A stretch of DNA of 20,844 nucleotides from Bacteroidota bacterium (GTDB lineage: Bacteria; Bacteroidota; Bacteroidia; Flavobacteriales; Flavobacteriaceae). A model generated the notes under the pieces. That model saw nothing but the letters and a program-made list of their open reading frames with translations, ran no database searches and was not told the DNA's origin. The translations under genes and the position numbers were made by a program. The stretch spans positions 1 through 20,844 of the forward strand of contig JAJRSY010000189.1 of NCBI GenBank assembly GCA_024278565.1. Reading direction: 5' to 3'. Every line of letters starts with the position of its first letter. Within the stretch, counting starts at the first letter, position 1. Below are positions 14,749 through 20,844 of the stretch, piece by piece.

Positions 14749-15378
14749 TTAATACAATTCCAAGGCTTTTGCCTGTTGCAAAAGATCGACCATATTATCT
14801 ACATTTAATTTTTTCATCAATCGCGCTTTATAAGTACTCACCGTTTTCTCGTTGAGATTAAGACCTAAAGCAACATCTTTGTTGCGTTTTCCGCTGGCCA
14901 ATAGTTTAAGTACTTCGACTTCCCTTGAGGAGAGTTTTCTGAAAAATCTACGGGGTCTTTTGGTACCCTCATCAAAAGCCAAGCGTTGTGCAAGCTCGTT
15001 GGTGATGAACATATTGCCTTCGCTGACTTTTTTCACTGCGGAGATCAGGTAGTCAATATCTGAAGTTTTAGAAAGATACCCGAATGCACCAGCCCTGATT
15101 GTACTGAGTGCGTAAACGTCTTCTGATTGTGCGCTGTACATCAATACTTTTACATCGGTAAATTCCTTTTTTATTCTTCGAAGGCAAGCGATGCCGTTGA
15201 TTTCAGGAATATCCATCTCTAGCATGACCACGTCGGGCGTAGATTCCTCCAGTTTTTTAAACAACTCGTCTGTGGTTGACGCACTATCAACAACTTTAAA
15301 GCCTGTTGCTGATTCCAAAACTTGTTTAATGCCCAATCTGATAATTGGGTGATTGTCTGCAATTAGTACTTTGATCAT
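14749..15378 (-). CDS. NarL/LuxR-type response regulator with Glu at the phospho-acceptor site
   Basis: A 209-residue regulator: an N-terminal receiver domain (about 1-120) and a C-terminal LuxR helix-turn-helix (about 148-207, with LSSREVEVLKLLASGKRNKD and LNLNEKTVSTYKARLMKKLN). In the receiver, D8, S82 and K104 (YLSKT) are in place. The phospho-acceptor position, four residues before the conserved Pro58, is Glu54 in VMLEMDIPEING, and the second acidic pocket residue is Asn9. Glu at this site often mimics phosphorylation, so it may be constitutively active or controlled in another way. No histidine kinase is nearby. It is convergent with dnaG, 79 bp away. Target genes are unknown. Confidence 0.9.
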   Translation of the reverse strand: MIKVLIADNHPIIRLGIKQVLESATGFKVVDSASTTDELFKKLEESTPDVVMLEMDIPEINGIACLRRIKKEFTDVKVLMYSAQSEDVYALSTIRAGAFGYLSKTSDIDYLISAVKKVSEGNMFITNELAQRLAFDEGTKRPRRFFRKLSSREVEVLKLLASGKRNKDVALGLNLNEKTVSTYKARLMKKLNVDNMVDLLQQAKALELY

Positions 15379-15408
15379 AAGTATTTCATTTTATATAATA
15401 ATTCGTTG

Positions 15409-15519
15409 GTCAGTGTGTCTATAATTACTGACACGCAATGTAAGCCTAAAATATCTATTTTATTGACTAAATTCACTATAAATTTACTATAAATTTAATA
15501 ATAAAATTATTTTTAGTGA
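15409..15519. promoter_or_regulatory. AT-rich region with inverted and direct repeats before the response regulator
   Basis: GTCAGT (15409-15414) is an inverted match to ACTGAC (15427-15432); GTGTC and GACAC overlap it as an alternative pair. Further on, an 11-bp unit ACTATAAATTT is repeated in tandem at 15475-15485 and 15486-15496, and TCACTA (15473-15478) faces TAGTGA (15514-15519). The 179-bp gap between the nadE end and the regulator start must contain the regulator's promoter, so these are candidate operator sites or part of the nadE terminator. Confidence 0.4.
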
Positions 15520-15557
15520 TTTTATTCGACTAGCTAACATTATTTCAGGTCAAAATG

Positions 15558-16346
15558 CTAAAGCCAAGACTTCTGGATCATACAAACCGGTATCGGTAAC
15601 ATCTTATGTTGGTTGGCCGTATTTAGCTTTTTAAAGATAGCGAAAACTTCCCTGTTCCTGCCAGAAAAATTAGCTATTGACTTGCCTTTGTCGTTCATTT
15701 TCATAGCCCATTCCAACTCAGGGTAGGTAGCTCCCAATTGATCTTCGTCGGTTCGGTCATCGCCCCATAAACCATCGGTTGGGGGGGCTTGGACCACCCC
15801 TTCGTTTATTCCTAAAAACTTGGCCATTTCATAGACTTCGGTCTTTAAGAGGTTGGCAATCGGACTAAGGTCGACTCCGCCATCACCGTATTTTGTGTAA
15901 AAACCAACACCAAAATCTTCGACCTTGTTGCCCGTACCGGCAACCAAATATCCTTTTAGGGCGGCAAAATAGTATAATGTGGTCATTCGTAACCTTGCCC
16001 TAGTGTTGGCCAAAGACATAAAACGATCATCCTCATTGACCACTTTTGGGAGTGATGCCACCAAAGAATCAAAAACTGGGGTGAGGTTTACGTCTTGTCG
16101 TTGTACATTGGTAAAGTTATCTGTAAGCCAATCGATATGTTTTGATGCACGGCTTGCCTGATTTTTAGCTTGGTGAATTGGCATTTCAAGGCATAAAAGA
16201 TCAAGACCTGTTTTGGCACAGAGTGTAGAGGTTACCGCAGAGTCTATTCCTCCCGAAATTCCAATGGTAAAACCTTTCATTTTGGCCTTATCTGCATAAT
16301 CTTTGAGCCAGATTACAATATGGTCAACTATTTTTTCGGTTTGCAT
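15558..16346 (-). CDS. nadE: Ammonia-dependent NAD+ synthetase
   Basis: A 262-residue single-domain NAD synthetase that amidates nicotinic acid adenine dinucleotide with ATP in the last step of NAD+ synthesis. The ATP-pyrophosphatase P-loop SGGIDS is at 31-36. Other landmarks are NTRARLRM near 114, GTGNKVEDFGVGFYTKYGDGG near 137-157 and TDGLWGDDRTDEDQLG near 190. No N-terminal glutaminase (nitrilase) domain is present, so ammonia must be the nitrogen source or be supplied by another protein. The ATG at 16346 is 68 bp from the divergent gldB start. The nadE-gldB-gldC neighbourhood is a familiar flavobacterial order. Confidence 0.95.
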   Translation of the reverse strand: MQTEKIVDHIVIWLKDYADKAKMKGFTIGISGGIDSAVTSTLCAKTGLDLLCLEMPIHQAKNQASRASKHIDWLTDNFTNVQRQDVNLTPVFDSLVASLPKVVNEDDRFMSLANTRARLRMTTLYYFAALKGYLVAGTGNKVEDFGVGFYTKYGDGGVDLSPIANLLKTEVYEMAKFLGINEGVVQAPPTDGLWGDDRTDEDQLGATYPELEWAMKMNDKGKSIANFSGRNREVFAIFKKLNTANQHKMLPIPVCMIQKSWL

Positions 16347-16371
16347 GGTGATGAAAATTACTTAAAACGTT

Positions 16372-16379
16372 TAACTTTG
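16372..16379 (+). promoter_or_regulatory. -7 element candidate for gldBC
   Basis: TAACTTTG matches TAnnTTTG exactly and lies 43 bp before the preferred gldB ATG, in the short gap divergent from nadE. No TTG is found at the expected -33 distance (the nearest is 28 bp upstream), so only half of the promoter is supported. Confidence 0.4.
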
Positions 16380-16414
16380 CCGATAAAAATAGAGCCTAGT
16401 TGCTTAATAATAAA

Positions 16415-17398
16415 ATGTATTGGAAATTACTTTATATGGAAAGACCATTTTTTAGTGCCTTGCTGACTTTGTTCTTTGTTTTCGGTTGTGGCACCACCGA
16501 TAAAGTTGAGGATGAAATCGCAAAGATCAATGTTGAAGTAAATGTGTCAAGATTTGACCGTGAATTTGCGGAAGCAAAGGCGACCGATATTCCCCTTTTG
16601 AAAAAAACCTATCCCTATCTTTTTCCCAAACAATACCCAGATAGTATTTGGAATATGAAACTACAAGACCCTATTCAGGTCGAGCTATTCGATGAGGTCG
16701 GAAAAATTTTTCCCAACTTTGACAGGGAATCCGAAGAGTTAGAATCTCTTTTTAAACATATTAAATACTATTTTCCACAGTACAGGATTCCTAATGTAAT
16801 TACCATGACTTCTGAAGTTGATTATAGCAGCCGGGTAATATGGGCAGATACCTTGTTGCTTCTTGGTCTTGATAATTACTTGGGGTCAGATCATAAATTT
16901 TATAAAGGCCTGCAAAATTATATTTCATCGAATATGGATAAAAAGTATATAGTCAGTGATGTGGCAGGTGCTTTTGCCCGTAAAGTAGTACCTAGGCTTT
17001 CAGACCGTACCTTTCTTTCAGAGATGGTGTATTTTGGTAAGATCCTATACTTGAAGGACAAACTCTTGCCCTTTGCCAGTGATGCTCAAAAAATGGTGTA
17101 CACCCAAGATGAATTTGATTGGGTCGAAGCCAATGAAGAACCGATTTGGCGTAATTTTATAGAACAAGAACATTTATATAGTACCGATAAGACCCTTCGA
17201 CTTAGGTTCTTGGATCCTGCCCCGTTTTCAAAGTTTGGATTGGAACTCGACAATGAATCCCCTGGGCGTGTGGGGCGTTATCTGGGTTGGCAAATTGTAA
17301 GGTCGTTTATGGAGAATAATGAAGTGACCTTGCCCCAACTATTGAATTTGCCGGCTGATGGGATCTTTAAAAAATCAAGTTACAAACCTAAGAAGTAA
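16415..17398 (+). CDS. gldB: Gliding motility lipoprotein GldB
   Basis: A lipoprotein of the gliding apparatus of Bacteroidota. The N-terminal hydrophobic stretch ends in FFVFGCG, with lipid-modified Cys25 when counted from ATG 16415. The mature part shows GldB-like sequence: NVSRFDREFAEA, KKTYPYLFPKQYPDSIW, an ITMTSEVDYSSR strand, GLDNYLGSDHKFYKGL, and the C-terminal ESPGRVGRYLGWQIVRSFM. In Flavobacterium johnsoniae GldB is required for gliding. Start options are TTG 16400, ATG 16415 and ATG 16436; all leave the lipobox intact and I prefer 16415. gldC begins 2 bp after the stop, so the pair is one transcript. Gliding itself needs many genes not in this window. Confidence 0.92.
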   Translation: MYWKLLYMERPFFSALLTLFFVFGCGTTDKVEDEIAKINVEVNVSRFDREFAEAKATDIPLLKKTYPYLFPKQYPDSIWNMKLQDPIQVELFDEVGKIFPNFDRESEELESLFKHIKYYFPQYRIPNVITMTSEVDYSSRVIWADTLLLLGLDNYLGSDHKFYKGLQNYISSNMDKKYIVSDVAGAFARKVVPRLSDRTFLSEMVYFGKILYLKDKLLPFASDAQKMVYTQDEFDWVEANEEPIWRNFIEQEHLYSTDKTLRLRFLDPAPFSKFGLELDNESPGRVGRYLGWQIVRSFMENNEVTLPQLLNLPADGIFKKSSYKPKK

Positions 17399-17400
17399 AA

Positions 17401-17736
17401 ATGGCAAAGCTCCACACCTCTAAAATAACACTTACAGTAAGTTTAGATGAAAACCAAGTGCCCGAAAAGCTTAAATGGTCGGCAGAAGATGGCGGAATAA
17501 ATAGTAAAGAGGCAAAAGCCATGCTTTTATCGGTTTGGGACAGCAAGAACAAAGAATCGCTGAAAATTGATTTATGGACCAAGGATATGCCCGTTGATGA
17601 AATGAGAATATTTTTTCACCAGACCTTGGTTTCTTTATCCGATACGTTTTTGAAGGCCACCCATGATGAAAAAATGTCCGCCACCATGAAAGATTTTTGT
17701 GATTATTTTGCTGAAAAATTGGAGTTGAAAGGGTGA
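17401..17736 (+). CDS. gldC: Gliding motility protein GldC
   Basis: A 111-residue soluble protein without signal peptide or membrane segment, matching GldC in length and in stretches such as SKITLTVSLDENQVPEKLKW, KAMLLSVWD, LRIDLWTKDMPVDEM-like residues at about 57-69 and FFHQTLVSLSDTF. GldC is encoded next to GldB in gliding Bacteroidota and improves gliding; its biochemical role is not settled. The ATG lies 2 bp after the gldB stop. The stop lies 2 bp from the end of the convergent, degenerate PhoD-like gene, so no terminator fits between them. Confidence 0.93.
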   Translation: MAKLHTSKITLTVSLDENQVPEKLKWSAEDGGINSKEAKAMLLSVWDSKNKESLKIDLWTKDMPVDEMRIFFHQTLVSLSDTFLKATHDEKMSATMKDFCDYFAEKLELKG

Positions 17737-17738
17737 TG

Positions 17739-19300
17739 TTAGTTGCCTTTTGGGGTTACCATATTCACCATAATCGGCCATCCTTCAAAAGAGGCTTTCT
17801 TTTCTTTTATATTGAACCTGATCAAACCATATCCGCTACCATTTGAATTGTTATCAGGGTTGGCGTAGGCGTACATGCTTATTTTATTGTTAAAACCATC
17901 GAGATAATCCCCCGTCCAGAGCAAAGTGGTTTTGGGGTTTGCATTCGCCCCTGTTTTTCGTCTTCGGGCCACCCACCAACGACTATAGTAATCCTTTACA
18001 ATAGCAGGTACCACAAATGCCCAAGGCCCATCGCCAAACTCATTGATGCCTTGTTTGATTACTGTTGCCAAATGCTGGTCACCGGCTATATGTACGGCAC
18101 CGGCTTTTTGAATGAGTTCCAAGGCTTTGTTGCGCCCTTTCTGTGGCCAGCCATTACTGTCAAGATCGGCATGCAGGCTTGCTCTTTTTCCGCCGATCGG
18201 CGTTAAAATTTATAGCCATAGCTATGGCTATGCCGATAAATTTTGCCTTGCTCGCCGAAAAAATAGACTGCCCGTATTCTCCCGAATTTTAAAGTGGCAG
18301 GAGTATATAGATACCGGATCGTAATCAGAATTTCGAATATGGTCGGGTCGTGGCCCTTGTTGAGGAATCTTTCCCTCGGGCCCCGATTTGAATTTTCTAT
18401 CCTCCAAAATGGCAAAATCCACTCCGCCCAACTGCAGGCTCGTGTAATACACCCCGATGCTCCTTTCGACCGGCGTTGGATCGTAAGGGGCCGGTAGGTG
18501 TGAGGTCTGACAGCGTTCGACCATTTTCACGTATTCTGGATGATAGGTATATCCTCCATCCGGACTTCCCTGTGATGTCGATATTTTGCCATTCTCGCCC
18601 CAGAGATTCCCCTGCCCGATATCATGGTCGTCCGGTATCGTAATTGCCGGTCTATTGCGAAAAGTCTCTCGAAATTGGAACCCGAATTTCAGCCATGCAG
18701 CTGTATGTTCTGTATGGTCATATGATTGGTCGCCCGCAAAGAAAATGAGGTCAGGGTCTTGATGGTCGATGTTGCGCACATAATTTTTGCGCATGCCACG
18801 ATCTTTGTTCGAGTTGCAAGAAAGGGACGCCAGAACAATTTCATCGGCATCTTTCGGGTCTTTGCGAATCGACCCTTCAAAAAAAGCATTGGCACTGTGA
18901 CGGATTCGGTATTCGGTGTCTTTTGAATCATCCCAATTTTCAATGCGAAATAGGGCAGACCAGCCCAAATCGTTTACTTCTTGTTTTTAAATTTCTTTCC
19001 ATTTACCGTTTGCGGCTACCTCCAAGCGTACCTCAGAGTTTCCTCAGGGTATAACGGATAGAATTGTGCACTTAGTTTCAGGGTGTTGTTTGAAACCGTG
19101 TATAGACCAAAGACCACAACACTGTCACGATTCACTTTTAGATTTACAATAGGGTTATCGTCACGATTCCACCAATCATTTATGGCAAGTGTATCAATAG
19201 TAGAAAAAGGAGCTGTAACCAGCGGAATTCGTTCTTTGGTTTTTTCGCTGCAACTACTGATAAAGAAAATCAAGAGTACTGCCCAAGATATATTTTTCAT
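17739..19300 (-). pseudogene. Broken PhoD-like phosphodiesterase lipoprotein gene
   Basis: Three consecutive pieces read as one PhoD-like metallophosphoesterase. 19300-19016 holds a lipoprotein signal (LLIFFISSC) and an N-terminal domain ending near AQFYPLYPEE. A frameshift then moves the frame to one reading NSEVRLEVAANGKWKEI, which stops at TAA 18987-18989; the same frame continues as KQEVNDLGWSALFRIENWDD. That piece carries the metal-site motifs FAGDQSYDH and TIPDDHDIGQGN up to DYDPVSIY near 18310. There a 132-bp copy of the MITE replaces coding sequence. Coding resumes at LHADLDSNGWPQKGRN and HIAGDQHLAT and runs to 17739. The segment normally between DYDP and ADLDSNGWPQ is missing, which I infer from family knowledge. 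Three independent lesions mean no functional enzyme. Confidence 0.85.
18173..18304 (+). mobile_element. MITE-like element, truncated copy inside the PhoD-like gene
   Basis: 132 bp, matching 19474-19599 almost exactly. I count three substitutions near the right end and a 6-bp CCATAG insertion in the central palindrome at about 18215-18220. The right terminal repeat is TTTTAAAGTGGCAGGAGT (18287-18304). The left terminal repeat and the CCTGCC hairpin of the full copy are absent, and the left join lies near GCAGGCTTGC where element and gene share a few bases. Central AAAATTTAT...ATAAATTTT makes a fold-back. It codes for no protein. Confidence 0.85.
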
Positions 19301-19426
19301 AGCAATCGGGTTTTTGGTTTAGTGTAAGCCCTCATCATTATGGATGACCAATTTGATAGCTCTAAATATACAACCAAAGTGATTACAATGAAAGATGGTA
19401 GTCGGCATAAACTAATCTTTATCTAT

Positions 19427-19599
19427 ACTCCTTCCACTTTAAAACCCGAAATTTCCGCCTGCCTCGCCGGCAGGCAGGCTTGCTCTTTTTCCGCCGATCG
19501 GCGTTAAAATTTATAGCTATGGCTATGCCGATAAATTTTGCCTTGCTCGCCGAAAAAATAGACTGCCTGTATTCTTCCGAATTTTAAAGTGGAAGGAGT
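19427..19599 (+). mobile_element. MITE-like element, full-length copy
   Basis: 173 bp bounded by ACTCCTTCCACTTTAAAA (19427-19444) and its exact inverse TTTTAAAGTGGAAGGAGT (19582-19599). The host sequence TATA occurs on both sides (19424-19427 and 19601-19604), consistent with a TA, TAT or TATA target duplication; the three cannot be told apart. Internally there are a CCTGCC/GGCAGG hairpin (19457-19475), the palindrome CGCCGATCGGCG and a central fold-back AAAATTTAT...ATAAATTTT. No transposase is encoded, so it would depend on one supplied elsewhere in the genome. Confidence 0.87.
19457..19475. repeat. GC-rich palindromic repeat inside the MITE
   Basis: GCCTGCC (19457-19463) pairs with GGCAGGC (19469-19475) around TCGCC. 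It has the same core as the intergenic palindromes at 4861, 5042 and 20618, but lies within the left arm of the full-length MITE. Confidence 0.7.
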
Positions 19600-19933
19600 G
19601 TATAATACAGCTTCGGGCTTGCGAAATATGGTGATTGACGGCGCGCATAAAATTTTAAGCCCCAATACCTACAAATGCAGCCTATGTGATATAACCTTTG
19701 GCGCGTTTACTGAAAATAATGATTGGAAACAGTTTCGAAATACAGCATTAGAAATGGAATTTCTACACAAAGACGAGTTTTTAAAGGCGTACAGATCTAA
19801 ATTTTCACATAAGTTTACTTTTCCCATAGTTTTGACTGAGATCGAAAACGGACTTGAAGTTTTTATTAAGACAGAAGAATTGAACGAATTGAACAATGTC
19901 GAAGGATTGATTCGTTTAGTTGAAGGGCGAAAA

Positions 19934-20575
19934 TCATGTTATTTTGAAACCAATTAATCTGTTCTGATCCTCTTTTAAAAACTCTGTATTTATACCATCA
20001 ATAAAGGCAAGTACCTCTTCTCTTCCAGTGGTATTGCTTGATGAGGTGATGAAATGGCGTGGCGCTTCTTCCCAAATACCGTCGACCAGTTGCTGAAGGT
20101 AGGAAGCCGTATTTTTTTTTATGATTTTCGACTTTAATTTATCAGCCTTTGTAAATATAATGCAGAACGGAAGTCCATTTTGGCCCATCCACTCCATAAA
20201 TTCCATATCTATTTTTTGGGGCTCGTGCCTAATATCGACCAAAACAAAGGAACAGACCAATTGTTCGCGTTGTTCAAAGTAGTTGGTGATATACCTTTGA
20301 AAGGTTTTTTTGTCTTTTTTTGAAACTCGGGCATACCCATAGCCGGGCAAATCGACCAAAAACCAGTTTTCGTTTATTTTGAAATGGTTGATAAGCTGCG
20401 TCTTTCCAGGTCTGCCTGAAGTTTTGGCCAAGTTCTTGTGCGCCATCAACATATTGATCAGAGACGATTTGCCTACGTTTGACCTACCTATAAAAGCATA
20501 TTCTGGCAAAGGCTCATTGGGGCATTTTGCAACCTCTGTATTGCTGATTACAAAATTGGCCGATTTTATTTTCAT
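19934..20575 (-). CDS. engB: Ribosome biogenesis GTP-binding protein EngB (YihA/YsxC)
   Basis: A 213-residue TrmE-Era-like GTPase needed for assembly of the large ribosomal subunit and essential in several bacteria. Nucleotide-binding motifs are complete: GRSNVGKSS (G1, 30-38), GRPGKTQ (switch I region with the G2 Thr), DLPGYG (G3, 75-80), TKAD (G4, 142-145) and the SSS run (G5) near 180. The ATG at 20575 gives the family start in which SANFVISNTEVAKCP precedes G1. The last 24 bp overlap the end of the MITE-split gene on the other strand. Upstream lie a GC-rich palindrome and the heptamer repeat, so its promoter must lie in about 100 bp of repeat-rich DNA. Confidence 0.96.
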   Translation of the reverse strand: MKIKSANFVISNTEVAKCPNEPLPEYAFIGRSNVGKSSLINMLMAHKNLAKTSGRPGKTQLINHFKINENWFLVDLPGYGYARVSKKDKKTFQRYITNYFEQREQLVCSFVLVDIRHEPQKIDMEFMEWMGQNGLPFCIIFTKADKLKSKIIKKNTASYLQQLVDGIWEEAPRHFITSSSNTTGREEVLAFIDGINTEFLKEDQNRLIGFKIT

Positions 20576-20617
20576 TGGATTAAATTCAAGTGCAAACGCA
20601 ATTTCAAGCCTGCCTGC

Positions 20618-20633
20618 CCTGCCATACGGCAGG
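20618..20633. repeat. GC-rich palindromic repeat, CCTGCC/GGCAGG type, copy 3
   Basis: CCTGCC (20618-20623) and GGCAGG (20628-20633) around an ATAC loop, preceded by a further CCTGCCTG run. It lies 43 bp upstream of the engB start, in its presumed leader or promoter region. Confidence 0.7.
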
Positions 20634-20713
20634 TAAACTGTGAGGCATGGTTCAAAAAAAGTTTATAAGTTTAATAGTTTAGGAGTTTATGAGGTTGGTG
20701 GTTTATTTTTTTT

Positions 20714-20844
20714 ACTTACTACTTACTACTTACTACTTACTACTTACTACTTACTACTTACTACTTACTACTTACTACTTACTACTTACTACTTACTACT
20801 TACTACTTACTACTTACTACTTACTACTTACTACTTACTACTTA
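20714..20844. repeat. Perfect heptanucleotide tandem repeat ACTTACT, cut by window end
   Basis: The 7-bp unit ACTTACT repeats without a visible error from 20714 to the last base, about 18.7 copies, and continues past the window. The preceding 20650-20712 is an AGTTTA-rich stretch ending in a T-run. The forward strand has no stop in any frame of the repeat, while the reverse strand has TAG in each frame. A tract this long and exact is prone to slippage and copy-number change. Confidence 0.95.

Larger units (their letters stand above)
19388..19957 (+). pseudogene. Small conserved protein gene split near its start by the MITE
   Basis: Codons 1-13 (ATG 19388, reading MKDGSRHKLIFIY) are followed by the element, and the rest resumes at TAT 19601 as YNTASGLRNMVIDGAHKILS. 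Removing the insert restores one frame of about 131 residues with a CSLC pair and the phrase FLHKDEFLKAYRSKFSHKFTFPIV. I recognise the sequence type from Bacteroidota but know no function. The insert with its duplicated bases adds 174-177 bp, a multiple of three, but brings an in-frame TAA at 19505-19507. The downstream part stays open from GTG 19589 or 19598, both inside or at the edge of the element, so a shortened protein could still be made. The 3' end overlaps the convergent engB by 24 bp. Confidence 0.8.

Noticed and set aside
18112..18497. Short forward open frames around the truncated MITE
   Set aside because: They span element and pseudogene sequence in the antisense direction and match nothing coherent.
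20689..20844. Open frame from ATG 20689 through the heptamer repeat
   Set aside because: Beyond the first eight codons it only translates the repeat; openness is a property of the heptamer and not evidence of a protein. The 3' side is not visible.
20714..20844. CRISPR array
   Set aside because: The repeat is a contiguous 7-mer without spacers, so it is a simple tandem repeat.

Overview
The window is ordinary chromosomal DNA of a Bacteroidota bacterium, almost certainly of the family Flavobacteriaceae. The evidence is the gliding-motility pair gldB-gldC next to nadE, a DnaG primase of the flavobacterial type, a Bacteroidota promoter of the TTG-N21-TAnnTTTG form before queA, frequent TTG start codons, and dispersed CCTGCC...GGCAGG and GACCTGCTAGG-type palindromes between genes. 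Genus cannot be fixed from the sequence alone. I saw no rRNA, tRNA, CRISPR array, prophage or complete insertion sequence.

Layout. Positions 1-4777 are a forward housekeeping block: the 3' end of rsgA, dtd, a MazG-like pyrophosphohydrolase, aroA, queA and rlmN, serving ribosome assembly, tRNA proofreading, nucleotide clean-up, the shikimate pathway and RNA modification. A 421-bp gap (4778-5198) full of GC-rich palindromes follows. Then come a reverse membrane-anchored endonuclease/exonuclease/phosphatase-family protein and a forward long-chain polyprenyl diphosphate synthase. Positions 7311-9961 hold a repeat-scarred leader, a candidate ECF promoter, an ECF sigma factor, a single-pass probable anti-sigma protein and an outer-membrane barrel protein. 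Positions 10064-12472 hold four small reverse genes (zinc ribbon, DUF4846 lipoprotein, SIMPL protein, four-helix membrane protein). Then come forward dnaG, a reverse NarL/LuxR-type response regulator, reverse nadE and forward gldB-gldC.

From 17739 to 19957 the DNA is decaying. A reverse PhoD-like phosphodiesterase lipoprotein gene carries a frameshift, an in-frame stop and an insertion with apparent deletion. A small forward gene is split near its start. Both insertions are copies of the same short non-coding element with 18-bp terminal inverted repeats, which looks like a MITE of about 173 bp. engB (yihA) follows in reverse, and the window ends inside a perfect heptanucleotide tandem repeat.

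I found no multi-gene system that looks new. The most notable points are the MITE pair and the two genes it broke, a DnaG whose zinc-ribbon ligands are all replaced, a response regulator with Glu at the phospho-acceptor position, a likely self-regulated ECF promoter, and a terminator hairpin sitting directly on the rlmN start codon.
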